Assembly: GCA_018266775.1 (NCBI GenBank)
Contig: JAFDZS010000015.1
Span: forward strand, 124,001-188,000
Source of the DNA: Bacteroidota bacterium
GTDB taxonomy: Bacteria; Bacteroidota; Bacteroidia; Chitinophagales; Chitinophagaceae
DNA: 64,000 nucleotides
Direction of reading: 5' to 3'
A model generated the notes under the pieces. It saw only the letters and a list, made by a program, of their open reading frames with translations, had not been told where the DNA came from and searched no databases. The translations under genes were made by a program, and so were the position numbers. Positions 1 through 8,364 of the stretch are shown here, in pieces. The first letter of the stretch is position 1, and each line of letters opens with the position of its first letter.

Positions 1-1
1 A

Positions 2-616
2 GATGATATTTACAAATGGCATCAGGCACTATATAACCAGCAATTAGTAAAAAAGGAAACATTAGATAAAGCAACTACACCTTTTCAATTTCCTGACAAT
101 ACTTTTTCTGAATACGGATATGGTTGGTTTATAAAAAATATTGATGGGAGCAAGACAATTGAGCATAGTGGTTCAACAGATGGATTTCAGTCAGACGAAA
201 TTTATTTGCCAAACGAAGGCGTTTTTATTGTTACATTGTTTAATTGTTACGAAGCAGATATGGATTGGCAGTTGTTGACTAATGACATTGCACGGCTTGC
301 TATTGGAAAAACTATAAACAACACTTTCAACGTAAAAGATACTATTTTAAAATCTTACGTTGGCACTTATGAAGTGACTTTAAACAATGTCAATCATAAA
401 CTGATTGTAACCTTCACTGACGGAAGGCTATTCATTGAAGCTTTTAATCCAGACGACAGATTACCTAAAGTCCTTTTGTATGCTAAAAGCGAAAGTGAAT
501 TTTATATGAAAGAAGCACCATTGAGGTTTGAATTTGTAAAAGACACTAACAACGTTTTTAAAATCGTCACTTATAACAATCGTGGTAAAGACGCTGAATG
601 GACAAAGACACAATAA
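2..616 (+). CDS. Serine hydrolase, class C beta-lactamase-like, C-terminal part
   Basis: The reading frame is open from the window edge, so the N-terminus with the SxxK nucleophile and YxN motif lies outside. The visible 204 residues include HSGSTDGF (codons ending near base 192), which fits the HxG/KTG-type third active-site motif of the beta-lactamase/PBP4* family, followed by a tail domain of roughly 90 residues of the kind often found after the catalytic domain in Bacteroidota homologues. Such proteins are usually secreted or periplasmic esterases or peptidases, and true beta-lactamase activity is not implied. The frame ends with TAA before a 147-base spacer containing two weak hairpins (680-703 and 713-726). 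Family assignment is good; substrate is unknown. Confidence 0.8.
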   Translation, partial: DDIYKWHQALYNQQLVKKETLDKATTPFQFPDNTFSEYGYGWFIKNIDGSKTIEHSGSTDGFQSDEIYLPNEGVFIVTLFNCYEADMDWQLLTNDIARLAIGKTINNTFNVKDTILKSYVGTYEVTLNNVNHKLIVTFTDGRLFIEAFNPDDRLPKVLLYAKSESEFYMKEAPLRFEFVKDTNNVFKIVTYNNRGKDAEWTKTQ

Positions 617-763
617 GAAAAGGCATAAAAATACAATGTGGGTTTATGTTTATGAAATACTATTTTTCCCGTTTTGGTGAATATCCTTCTTCTCAGGGAT
701 ATTGTATTTAGTCAAGGACATCCTTGCTTAATTTTCCAAACACATTAGTTTCAGCAGGATAAC

Positions 764-1090
764 CTAATTGCATTTTACCACCCTGCACATATACTTCCAT
801 AATTGTGTTGCCAGATCTTCTATTGTTGAATGTTTTTCTAACCTCAGTAAAATAGTGTAAGGGATTTTGATGATCAGCTGCTTTGCTACTGCCGAGATTA
901 TTTCGGTTATTTCTCCCATTGTAAAACGCAGGTCGGCAAACAACCTGTTGCTGGGTAAAATGCTATCCGTAACCGGAGCAGATTTTAATTTACATTCCTC
1001 TAATACCAACCGGCAAACAACATCCCTACCGGTAATATATTCCATAATATCCGGTGTAAATAGCGGCATAATAAATTGTATATGTTTCAT
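764..1090 (-). CDS. Acyl-carrier-protein-like protein lacking the phosphopantetheine serine
   Basis: Start chosen at the ATG one base after the TAA of the upstream hydroxylase gene (TAAAATG, likely translational coupling); an upstream start at 1147 would overlap that gene by 56 bases. The 108-residue product resembles an acyl carrier protein over residues 28-100: an amphipathic first helix, then D53-L-R-F, then ITEIISAVAKQL and IKIP, ending in TIEDLATQLW, the usual ACP ending. The position of the modified serine (DSL in ordinary ACPs) reads T57-M58-G59, so it cannot carry a phosphopantetheine arm if the alignment is right. Pairing with a lipid hydroxylase suggests a role in lipid modification, but this is inference. 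It could also be a decaying gene. Confidence 0.6.
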   Translation of the reverse strand: MKHIQFIMPLFTPDIMEYITGRDVVCRLVLEECKLKSAPVTDSILPSNRLFADLRFTMGEITEIISAVAKQLIIKIPYTILLRLEKHSTIEDLATQLWKYMCRVVKCN

Positions 1091-1091
1091 T

Positions 1092-1940
1092 TTAACAAGT
1101 TGGAGTAATACTATTTTCATCTGTATTTGCTTTTTGATATTTACCAAACGGGATTTTTACCAACGATATAAAGTGAGTAGTTTCTTTTTTATTCATATAG
1201 GTGTCCACTCCAAATACCAATTGGTCAGCAGGCATTCGTTTCAATGTGCCAAACATCCTGTCCCATATACTCAGCACATCCCCATAATTGCAATCGGTAT
1301 ATGGTTGTTTATAATGATGGTGTACCTGGTGCAGGTTGGGTGTGATGAAAATAAAACCAACAAGTGTATCTATTTTTTCCGGCAGCCGGTAATTCATGTG
1401 TGCAAACAAAGTGGTAATTGCCTGTATAATTTGCCGCAGCATCAGCATCCAGAAAGCAGTACCGGTAATAAACACCCACAAAAGGGTAAATGATAACCTT
1501 ACTATATTTTCTCCGGGATGTTCCCGTAAAGTAGTTGAAACATCAACCACGCTATCGCTGTGATGCACTGCGTGAAACATCCAGAGCCTTTTTACCTTGT
1601 GCATTATGATATGATACCCGTATTCGCCCAGGTCAAGTAAAACAAAAGATGCAAGAAAGAGCGATGACGAATTTGTATTCTTTGGCAACAGGTATAAAAT
1701 GCCAAATTGATGCTGGACTGTCCATTCAATGGTTTTAATGAATGCCAAACCCAGCAGCAACTGGCCAGGAATACTTGTGAAAATAAACGGCGCATTTGTA
1801 AACGCATGTTTCCATTTTTTATAATTGAACAGCACACCGGCAAGATTTTCTATATTCCATGTTACTACAAACAGAACAATAAAAATCCATAGCTGCAACT
1901 GGTGCCCGTTATCTGTTATAAAATGTGTGAGTTGATTCAT
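1092..1940 (-). CDS. Sterol desaturase / fatty acid hydroxylase family membrane protein
   Basis: This 282-residue integral membrane protein carries the spaced histidine boxes of the fatty acid hydroxylase superfamily: YHIIMH, FHAVHHSD, HMNYR and LHQVHHHYKQP. These boxes bind a non-haem di-iron centre that uses O2 to hydroxylate or desaturate lipid substrates at the inner membrane. Hydrophobic segments lie near residues 15-35, 50-75 and 145-180. The gene follows the DUF2147 gene with an 8-base gap and precedes the ACP-like gene by one base, so the three are probably one transcript. The actual lipid substrate (fatty acid, ornithine lipid, carotenoid or sterol-like) cannot be read from sequence. 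Confidence 0.9.
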   Translation of the reverse strand: MNQLTHFITDNGHQLQLWIFIVLFVVTWNIENLAGVLFNYKKWKHAFTNAPFIFTSIPGQLLLGLAFIKTIEWTVQHQFGILYLLPKNTNSSSLFLASFVLLDLGEYGYHIIMHKVKRLWMFHAVHHSDSVVDVSTTLREHPGENIVRLSFTLLWVFITGTAFWMLMLRQIIQAITTLFAHMNYRLPEKIDTLVGFIFITPNLHQVHHHYKQPYTDCNYGDVLSIWDRMFGTLKRMPADQLVFGVDTYMNKKETTHFISLVKIPFGKYQKANTDENSITPTC

Positions 1941-1948
1941 TGCCTGGT

Positions 1949-2401
1949 TTAATTGGTTTTAGAAAAAAGCATATTCTGTCCAAACATTTCAAAGTGCCAG
2001 TATCCTCTTACTTTCAGGTTTCCATCGCTGGTAAGCCATGCTTTTGCACAATACTCTTTGCCGCTGGATGGGTCGTAAATATGCCCGTCCTGCCATTCAT
2101 CATCATCGGGATTATAAGTAAGCCCCCTCAACACATCAAGCCCAATCAGCTTCCTGGTACGTAAATTTTTATCCGGATTTTTGGTATCGCATCTTGCCGC
2201 CATTGGTTTTGTTTTATCATCGCTGTCATCAAACCAAACAATACTTGCTTTATATTCATTGCCGGCCTTATATACCTGTACTATCAAATTTTTGTCATCA
2301 CTTGCAATCCATTTGCCAACTATATTGTCTGCACCATTACTATCTGATTTTTTAAACGATGCCATCGAAATAATGATGGCAGCAAAAGCAACGTATTTCA
2401 T
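1949..2401 (-). CDS. DUF2147 domain secreted protein
   Basis: A 150-residue protein with a signal peptide (MKYVAFAAIIISMASF). Start chosen at the internal ATG because it begins the signal peptide and leaves 19 bases after the preceding DUF5686 stop. The body matches the DUF2147 pattern: GKW at the start of the domain, VQVYKAGNEYKASIVW, then LIGLDVLRGL, then W-DGHIYDPSSGKEY and a closing LKVRGYW. DUF2147 proteins are small lipocalin-like periplasmic proteins of unknown ligand. It is co-directional with DUF5686 upstream and the hydroxylase downstream, suggesting an envelope lipid theme. No biochemical role is known for the family. Confidence 0.85.
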   Translation of the reverse strand: MKYVAFAAIIISMASFKKSDSNGADNIVGKWIASDDKNLIVQVYKAGNEYKASIVWFDDSDDKTKPMAARCDTKNPDKNLRTRKLIGLDVLRGLTYNPDDDEWQDGHIYDPSSGKEYCAKAWLTSDGNLKVRGYWHFEMFGQNMLFSKTN

Positions 2402-2420
2402 AACAAATAATTTATCCGGT

Positions 2421-4937
2421 TTAAAACACAAGGGTTACGCCAACATAAACACCATCACGTTTAGCATAAGGGTTAGTCAGGTAATTCAACCTGCGGTAAT
2501 ACTCAATACTCATTACATGAAAAATGTTTTCGATGCCCACGCTGGCTTCCATGAAGGGTGCTTTGCCAATGAGATTAAAATTTGAGCTCTTATTGTAGTC
2601 AATATTCGCCTGACTCATATTACCCCAATAAGAATTAAATGAAAACCGTTCCCGCCATCCAAGTTTTTTCAGCAATGGAATTTTGTCAAGCAAAGAACCT
2701 CCGAGGTAAAACCTTGTGTGCAGGCTCACATATTTATCGGATGCAAACTCGTAGGGCGACATTGTATTAAACTGGTATTTGCTGGCTACATAATATTCAT
2801 TGCCCGCCGGTATGTTGAGTAACAAATAAGGAATAGTGCCAAATACTTTTCCAGCTTCAAGTTTATAATACAGCATCATTTTTGGCGGCAGCCTTAACCG
2901 CTGCTCCATGCCGATATTTATTTTGTGATATTCAAACTGTGCTTTGCCCTGTTCAAATCCAAAAGTATAATTTGCATACAGAATGGGAGAAAACGTTCCG
3001 AGTTTAATATTATCGTAATTAAGTATTGTAGTACGTTCCTTATGGGCATAACGAATACCTATTGATGCTTCTGCCACGGGCAGTCTTTTTACAAAGACAC
3101 TATCATAAGGCTTATCTATTGCCGGGTTAATGGGACGGTATTTAAAATCAAATACGGGGTTCAATTCCTTATACGTTAATGAACCTTTCGCTGTAAAGTT
3201 GGGAGAAATGTATTGCTCATGTTTAAGCAATGCCTGCTTAATATACATTCTTGTAAACGGAATATTTTTCCTGAATAATGAATTGACGATATTGTCTTTA
3301 TCCAGTTCATCATCCTGGTCAATAATAAAATCATAATCACTGCCATAAGAAAAAGATGTTTTCGCCCATTTGGCTTCATTCCAAACATATTTTAACCCCA
3401 GCATTCCTTTTAGTTTTTGGTCTTTTGTACCATAAGCGCCATACCCATACAGGTTTATTTTTTTACTGATGCCGGGCATTGTCCAAAAACCTGTACGAAA
3501 ACGCCACCCTTCAATTGGGTTGCGGCTAACAAAAGAAGAATAAGGGCCAATGCGTACATACTTGCCAAAATCCCAATAGCCGGTGCCTGCAAAAGCTATC
3601 AGTTTTACATCCCGTTGAAAACGATTGTTCTCTTTTAAAGAGTCCACCATTTTATAAATATTTATTTCGTGGATGGTTAAAGAGTCTGGCCTGTTTTGCA
3701 CCCAGAAAGATTCGGGCTTTTCCCAATTGGTGGTTTGTTCTTTTTTAACCAGCCCCAATACAACGGCTGACGGTTCACCGGTATTTAGTTTTATCTTATC
3801 AGTAACGGTTGTATTCTTAATAATAAACTTCATGCTGTTTTTATCTTCCGGCACGGGAATGCCAAGCAATGCCAAACCACTTTCAAATTTTACCTCACTG
3901 GTAAATTTGTAAGGCATGTAAACCAGCTTATCATTGGTACTGTCATATACCTGTTTATAATCCTGGCTATAGTTTATATCGTTTACAAAATTGAGGTTAG
4001 CTGTTTTGCTAAGGTGCATATTTACTGTTTCCACCGCCAGTGTTTTGGTGTTTATCCATAATATACCGCTGAATGCACGTTCATATTCATGCAATGGTGT
4101 AAACCGGATTTGCTGCAGCGTATCGCCATTGTCAGATTGCATAGTACTGCCCTCAAAAAATTTATAGTAAGAGAAGGCATTGGAATTTAGAGGGCTTACA
4201 TAAGTCTGGTCAAATATGGGAAGCCAGTCGTCATAAACATTGAAGAAGAAATAGAACTTATCTAATTTGCTTAACAGGTTATCTGTTTTCAAGCCAAGAT
4301 TTTTCTTGGCGATAATATTTTCCCTTTCAATATTTGGCGAAACAGAATGATAATTGTTGGCGAGACGTTCAGCAAAATAAATCGGCAGTTCTTTATCATC
4401 TTTTGCATTACTGTCAAGGTTGCTGTAGGTTTTCAGCATCAGGCTTTTTAATCCGCTGCCTTTTGCTTTTTCATAATCAATATGGTCAATATCCAGTTCA
4501 TTTCTTGTGTAGCGCAGGTAACTATAGCTTCTAAAGCGGGAAGGATTATTATTGGCTTTATGATCAATTACTTTTTCCATAAAGCTTTTGCCCGGCTTTT
4601 TTGCAGCACTTATAACTACTTCCTGCATAGCGTTTGCTTTGGCTTTCATATTTACTACAATACCGGAAGTATTGCCTTTCTGCAATGCAATGGTAAAATG
4701 CTCAAAACCTACGGAAGTAATTTCCAAACTATCATACCACTCTGTTACATGCAGTCGGAAAGACCCGTCTGTTTTTGATAATGTACTGTATTGGCTTCCC
4801 TTTAAATGCACAGTGGCGTTTGCCATTGATTTATTATTGCCAGCCTCTGTAACTTTTCCAGATATAACAAATCCGTTTTGAGAAAAAGCTGTTGCATTTA
4901 TCAGCACAAAGAATAGTAGTAAGAGATTTCTGGTCAT
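2421..4937 (-). CDS. DUF5686 and carboxypeptidase-regulatory-like domain outer membrane protein
   Basis: About 838 residues. A signal peptide (MTRNLLLLFFVLINATAFSQ) is followed by a carboxypeptidase-regulatory-like beta-sandwich (about residues 22-105, starting FVISGKVTEAG) and then the long DUF5686 region, whose C-terminal half alternates short polar and aromatic strands and ends in VYVGVTLVF, an outer-membrane beta-barrel signal with terminal Phe. An upstream ATG at 4958 is possible but the ATG at 4937 starts the signal peptide better. The family is widespread in Bacteroidota and of unknown function; the architecture resembles a TonB-receptor-like barrel without a plug. It likely heads the minus-strand operon running down to 764. 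Confidence 0.85.
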   Translation of the reverse strand: MTRNLLLLFFVLINATAFSQNGFVISGKVTEAGNNKSMANATVHLKGSQYSTLSKTDGSFRLHVTEWYDSLEITSVGFEHFTIALQKGNTSGIVVNMKAKANAMQEVVISAAKKPGKSFMEKVIDHKANNNPSRFRSYSYLRYTRNELDIDHIDYEKAKGSGLKSLMLKTYSNLDSNAKDDKELPIYFAERLANNYHSVSPNIERENIIAKKNLGLKTDNLLSKLDKFYFFFNVYDDWLPIFDQTYVSPLNSNAFSYYKFFEGSTMQSDNGDTLQQIRFTPLHEYERAFSGILWINTKTLAVETVNMHLSKTANLNFVNDINYSQDYKQVYDSTNDKLVYMPYKFTSEVKFESGLALLGIPVPEDKNSMKFIIKNTTVTDKIKLNTGEPSAVVLGLVKKEQTTNWEKPESFWVQNRPDSLTIHEINIYKMVDSLKENNRFQRDVKLIAFAGTGYWDFGKYVRIGPYSSFVSRNPIEGWRFRTGFWTMPGISKKINLYGYGAYGTKDQKLKGMLGLKYVWNEAKWAKTSFSYGSDYDFIIDQDDELDKDNIVNSLFRKNIPFTRMYIKQALLKHEQYISPNFTAKGSLTYKELNPVFDFKYRPINPAIDKPYDSVFVKRLPVAEASIGIRYAHKERTTILNYDNIKLGTFSPILYANYTFGFEQGKAQFEYHKINIGMEQRLRLPPKMMLYYKLEAGKVFGTIPYLLLNIPAGNEYYVASKYQFNTMSPYEFASDKYVSLHTRFYLGGSLLDKIPLLKKLGWRERFSFNSYWGNMSQANIDYNKSSNFNLIGKAPFMEASVGIENIFHVMSIEYYRRLNYLTNPYAKRDGVYVGVTLVF

Positions 4938-5060
4938 AGTGTTGATTGTATTGTACAAACCGACTGGGTAATGCTGAAAACATTCTGAATTATCAGTTTC
5001 ATGAAAAAGCTTTAACAGTATTTTATTTACGGATAATTCTATTGTTTTTTTTTATTGATA

Positions 5061-5096
5061 AAAAAATACCGGCTGCGGTTTCGCAACCGGTATTAA
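5061..5096 (-). terminator. Rho-independent terminator of the DUF4382 gene
   Basis: Stem AATACCGG (5065-5072) pairs with CCGGTATT (5087-5094), and an inner TGCG/CGCA pair closes a GTTT loop. Read on the minus strand the stem is followed directly by a run of T (bases 5066 down to 5061). It lies 30 bases past the stop codon of the DUF4382 gene, which separates that gene's transcript from the DUF5686 operon. Confidence 0.85.
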
Positions 5097-5126
5097 GAAA
5101 ACCAAAGCCACCTTCACCTTTTATTT

Positions 5127-6008
5127 TTACTGATGCAGTGTAACTAAAGGCATTGAAACTTTCTGCCCTGCCGTTACCTGTATGTTGTTAATTAATGTGT
5201 CCCTGTAAGGCAACACAGCTTTGTAGAGAACGTTGTAGGTTGCCGGGCTTAAACCACGTATTTTAAATTCACCATCTTCTTCGGGGATAGCGTAAGCTGT
5301 GTCGGTTGCATTGTACGCCATTATTTTCGCATGGGCTGCCAGTGGTTTTACAATGCCTTCAATTCTTCCTGTGTTGCTTTCACTGTAACATTTCATTTTT
5401 GGTTCAAGACAATAAACACCATTATCCAGTTCAACTGATTTTGCCACATCAAAATCTATCCTCAATCTTATTTGCCCGCTGGCAAGCGTTTCAATAGTAT
5501 TTGTTGTCACCCTTATGTATATGTATGGCTTGTTATCACAAATTGGCAGCGGGTAGCTATGGGTGCTGTCTGTCCATAACACATTATTGGCGCCAAGCGT
5601 AATTCTTATTTTAGTTATTTTACCAGCCAATGCATAACTGTTTGCAATAAGCGTATCAACCCCGTTTTTCAGCTTCAGCAAATCATACACCCTTGGTGTT
5701 ATGCTCAGTGTATCCCACTTGCCATACTGGTCATGGTCATGGTGATCATTATCTCCATCGTGGTCGTTGTTATAATAATCGTCATTATGGTTATTACCAG
5801 AAGTATCAACCTTTACTTCAATATACCTGATGTCAACCAGCACTTTCAGCAGGTTGGGCACGGGGTCATCATTCAGGTACACCTGAACGCTTTGTTTTCC
5901 TGCTGGCGCAGTATTCGTTGAAGACGTTTCTTTTTTGCAGGAAAAAATTCCTGCGGCTATCATTGTACCTGTCAGCACTGCGATTAAAACACCTTTTTTA
6001 GTTTTCAT
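5127..6008 (-). CDS. DUF4382 domain lipoprotein with His/Asp-rich insert
   Basis: A 293-residue lipoprotein: the signal sequence ends in a lipobox with C24 (GIFSC). The following domain (about residues 38-200; VQVYLNDDPVP, then a conserved LLKL-NG stretch and a T-IRITLG strand) fits DUF4382, a surface-exposed beta-sandwich family in Bacteroidota. A carboxypeptidase-regulatory-like fold follows to the C-terminus (RIEGIVKPL onward). Residues of about 73-98 form an unusual run made almost only of Asn, Asp, His and Tyr, which may bind metal. The gene is divergent from the ECF sigma gene, and its promoter region carries the motif shared with that gene. It ends in a clear terminator. Function of the family is unknown. 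Confidence 0.85.
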   Translation of the reverse strand: MKTKKGVLIAVLTGTMIAAGIFSCKKETSSTNTAPAGKQSVQVYLNDDPVPNLLKVLVDIRYIEVKVDTSGNNHNDDYYNNDHDGDNDHHDHDQYGKWDTLSITPRVYDLLKLKNGVDTLIANSYALAGKITKIRITLGANNVLWTDSTHSYPLPICDNKPYIYIRVTTNTIETLASGQIRLRIDFDVAKSVELDNGVYCLEPKMKCYSESNTGRIEGIVKPLAAHAKIMAYNATDTAYAIPEEDGEFKIRGLSPATYNVLYKAVLPYRDTLINNIQVTAGQKVSMPLVTLHQ

Positions 6009-6047
6009 ATTAATTATGATTTTAGATGAGAAAATGAATTCTGCATA

Positions 6048-6077
6048 ATAGATAACGCAGGCGCTGCAAGGGGTTGG
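6048..6077 (-). promoter_or_regulatory. Putative ECF-type promoter of the DUF4382 gene
   Basis: On the minus strand CCAACCCC (6077-6070) is followed after 13 bases by GTTATCTAT (6056-6048), 40 bases before the start codon. The same pair occurs upstream of the sigma gene and of the gene at 8449. The AAC core in the upstream box and the spacing are compatible with a group 4 (ECF) sigma factor promoter; this is an inference from three sites. Confidence 0.45.
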
Positions 6078-6173
6078 GTTAAATATCCGTTAAACGAAAA
6101 CGGCTCGGAATATTTTTTCTGTAAAACAGCCGCACTCCCCCTAGTTGTATGAGAATTCAGGATTTATTCAGAC

Positions 6174-6193
6174 TTGACAAGTATACTTGCCAA
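6174..6193. promoter_or_regulatory. Palindrome in the divergent DUF4382/sigma promoter region
   Basis: CAAGTATACTTG (6178-6189) is a perfect 12-base palindrome, extended to 20 bases (TTG at one end, CAA at the other) with one mismatched pair. It lies midway between the two divergent genes, 57 bases before the sigma start, and could be an operator for a dimeric regulator. No regulator gene other than the sigma factor is nearby. Confidence 0.4.
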
Positions 6194-6222
6194 AATTAAT
6201 TTCCAAAAAAGAGGCAGAATAG

Positions 6223-6252
6223 CCAACCCCTTTTCTTTCATTGTATATCTAT
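6223..6252 (+). promoter_or_regulatory. Putative autoregulatory ECF-type promoter of the sigma gene
   Basis: CCAACCCC (6223-6230) is followed after 12 bases by GTATATCTAT (6243-6252). The pair matches the sites at 6077-6048 (minus) and 8365-8394. The downstream box touches the annotated ATG at 6251, so if it is a real -10 element the transcript would begin at or after that ATG and translation would have to be leaderless or begin further in. This tension lowers confidence. Confidence 0.4.
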
Positions 6253-6823
6253 GGAGCAAACCAACTACCTATTGCCAGACGAATTTCAGCTTATATTAAA
6301 AGGCTGCCTTGCAGGCGAAAGAGCCTCGCAGGCAAAATTGTATCATTTATATGCTGACAGGATGATGAGCGTATGTATGTGGTATGCCCGTAACCGCGAA
6401 GAAGCGGAAGAAGTGCTGCAGGATGGCTTTATGAGAGTGTTTACCTACCTGCATAAATTTACCGGAGAAGGCTCGTTTGATGGCTGGATAAGAAAAATTA
6501 TGGTGAATGCTGCTTTGTTTAAATACCGGAATAAATCCTCAAAGATGTATGTGGTTACAGAATATAATACCGACATACATGATAGTACAGAAGAAGCCAG
6601 TTTTGTTTCCAATTACGATGAAAGGGAGTTGATGAAATTGGTTCAGCTACTTCCACCGGCATACCGCATGGTTTTTAACCTGCATGTTTTTGAGGGGTAT
6701 AACCACCGGGAAATTGCAGAAGCATTAGGTATTTCAAAGGGTACATCTAAAAGTAATCTTGCTGATGCCAGGCGGATATTACAGGCATCACTTACAGTAA
6801 AAAAAAAGGTGGCAACAATGTAA
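6251..6823 (+). CDS. RNA polymerase sigma-70 factor, ECF subfamily
   Basis: A 190-residue group 4 sigma factor. Region 2 spans about residues 25-90 (LYHLYADRMMSVCMWYARNR, then EEAEEVLQDGFMRVF, which is the core-binding and -10 recognition helix). Region 4 spans about 125-180, with the helix-turn-helix HREIAEALGISKGTSKSNLADAR reading promoter -35 DNA. The gene lies 12 bases before a membrane-anchored protein that could act as its regulator. The start is the first ATG; the next in-frame Met is residue 38, inside region 2, so a much later start is unlikely unless a TTG near residue 8 is used. Expected targets are genes carrying the shared CCAACCC motif. Confidence 0.93.
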   Translation: MEQTNYLLPDEFQLILKGCLAGERASQAKLYHLYADRMMSVCMWYARNREEAEEVLQDGFMRVFTYLHKFTGEGSFDGWIRKIMVNAALFKYRNKSSKMYVVTEYNTDIHDSTEEASFVSNYDERELMKLVQLLPPAYRMVFNLHVFEGYNHREIAEALGISKGTSKSNLADARRILQASLTVKKKVATM

Positions 6824-6835
6824 AATAATGCGCTT

Positions 6836-8359
6836 ATGGAAAAAAATTTACACAATATAGATGAAGTTTTCAGCGATGCTCACGAGCGGTTTGTGGAGCA
6901 GGCGCCAGCTGATGGGTGGGAAAAACTACAGGCAGGGCTTGATAAAAAGGATGCAGATAAATATAAGCGCCGGTTTATAGGCTGGAAACGAGTTGCCATT
7001 TTGCTTTTCCTGCTGCTCAGCGGGTTCATTATTTATGAAACGGGTATTGTAAAAACATATCACGGAACTAATCAAAATGCAGGTACTTCAACTTCGTCCT
7101 CTTCAAATAATTCCTTTGTGAAGCCAAATTCTATCCCACTGAATAACAGTAATGATAATCTTGGAAAAAACAAGAGCCATGATGAAGAAAGAACTGAATT
7201 TGCCACAAGGATAAATCCTGATAGCCAAATGAAAAACCTTTTTTCACCGAAAAGTACCCATATTGATTCTGTCATCTATTCCCCGGATGAGAGTTTTAGT
7301 GTTATTGGAAAAAACAAGATTTATAAAAAGCAAAAAACAAAAATCAGCATCAGGTCAACTGCTCCAGCTCAGGAGGATGAACTGAATAATGTAACACCGG
7401 ATGAAACGGTTGCAGACACTAAAAACACTAACTCACAGAAACAACCGGGTGAGAAAGATGAAATACTAAAAACAAAAATGCTGCGGCGGGTATTGCCTGA
7501 AAAAATAAAGCTGGCGTCAACTGAAACAAAAGCTATTACGATAACGCCAGGCATGCTGTCTAAACCTGCACTGCCTTTACTTATAGTGAATGCAGAAAAG
7601 AACCCTTCCAAACCGCAAAATAAAAAATTCAAACCTTATTGGACGGTTACGCCATTTGCTTCTAATGACTGGGGCATGTACCAGCTTGACAATGACGTGC
7701 AGGATAACACAGGAAATAATCAGAACGAAAAAGAAGCCGTAAGTAAAAGGGAACGGCATGAATCATCTTATTCGGCAGGCATAACTACTACAAGGCAGTT
7801 GTCAAAACATATCGGCATTAAAACAGGGGTTGTTTTCTCTAATACCGCAATCGCAATTTCGCCGGAGGAAATATATGCAGTTCAGCAAAACGGCCAGGTT
7901 GCGTATAAATATATTACATCCTCTGGTTACGGGCTTATTAAACCGGGTTTTGGTTTACCACCTGCCGTTGGGGACAGTTTAAGGTCAGCCGAAGCACAGC
8001 ATAATTTACAGGTGGTTTCTATTCCTTTATCTGTTTCATATCGCATAGATAAAAAGAAATTTTCTGTCATTCCATCAGCAGGAGTAGCTGCAAACTTTAT
8101 TACCAGCGCCAAAGTAAAAACAGAAGTATCAGATGCCCTGAATAAAGAAACAGTCAATATCACGGGTCTTGATGGAATGAAGCGGTTTTATATAAGCTTT
8201 GTTACAGATATAAATTTTCAATACAACCTAAACAATAAACTTGCATTGAATGTGCTTCCTTCTTTTAAATACGCATTAAGCCCCATAACAAAAAATAATG
8301 TAGTAAAAACGTTTCCGTACAGCTTTGGAATAGGCGCCGGTTTAACGTTTAAATTTTAA
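6836..8359 (+). CDS. Membrane-anchored protein with C-terminal outer-membrane-like beta-barrel, possible anti-sigma factor
   Basis: This 507-residue protein has a soluble N-terminus of about 50 residues (with the APADGWEKL pattern common before TM helices in Bacteroidota anti-sigma-linked proteins), one TM helix at about 52-67, a Ser/Asn/Lys-rich linker to about residue 255, and a C-terminal part of about 240 residues (YWTVTPFASNDWG onward) that looks like an eight-stranded OMP_b-brl barrel, ending IGAGLTFKF with a terminal Phe. There is no cleavable signal peptide; the TM helix is preceded by 50 polar residues. The 12-base gap from the sigma gene suggests co-transcription and regulation of that sigma factor. 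A protein spanning from cytoplasm to outer membrane would be unusual, so the topology is open. Confidence 0.75.
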   Translation: MEKNLHNIDEVFSDAHERFVEQAPADGWEKLQAGLDKKDADKYKRRFIGWKRVAILLFLLLSGFIIYETGIVKTYHGTNQNAGTSTSSSSNNSFVKPNSIPLNNSNDNLGKNKSHDEERTEFATRINPDSQMKNLFSPKSTHIDSVIYSPDESFSVIGKNKIYKKQKTKISIRSTAPAQEDELNNVTPDETVADTKNTNSQKQPGEKDEILKTKMLRRVLPEKIKLASTETKAITITPGMLSKPALPLLIVNAEKNPSKPQNKKFKPYWTVTPFASNDWGMYQLDNDVQDNTGNNQNEKEAVSKRERHESSYSAGITTTRQLSKHIGIKTGVVFSNTAIAISPEEIYAVQQNGQVAYKYITSSGYGLIKPGFGLPPAVGDSLRSAEAQHNLQVVSIPLSVSYRIDKKKFSVIPSAGVAANFITSAKVKTEVSDALNKETVNITGLDGMKRFYISFVTDINFQYNLNNKLALNVLPSFKYALSPITKNNVVKTFPYSFGIGAGLTFKF

Positions 8360-8364
8360 ATGAG

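Noticed and set aside
680..726. Two small hairpins between the serine hydrolase and the ACP-like gene as terminators
   Set aside because: Stems of 6-7 bases with no clear T tract; possible but not strong enough to list as features.
867..1493. Plus-strand open frame of 208 codons
   Set aside because: It runs opposite to the fatty acid hydroxylase and ACP-like genes, which carry clear family motifs; this frame shows no family feature.
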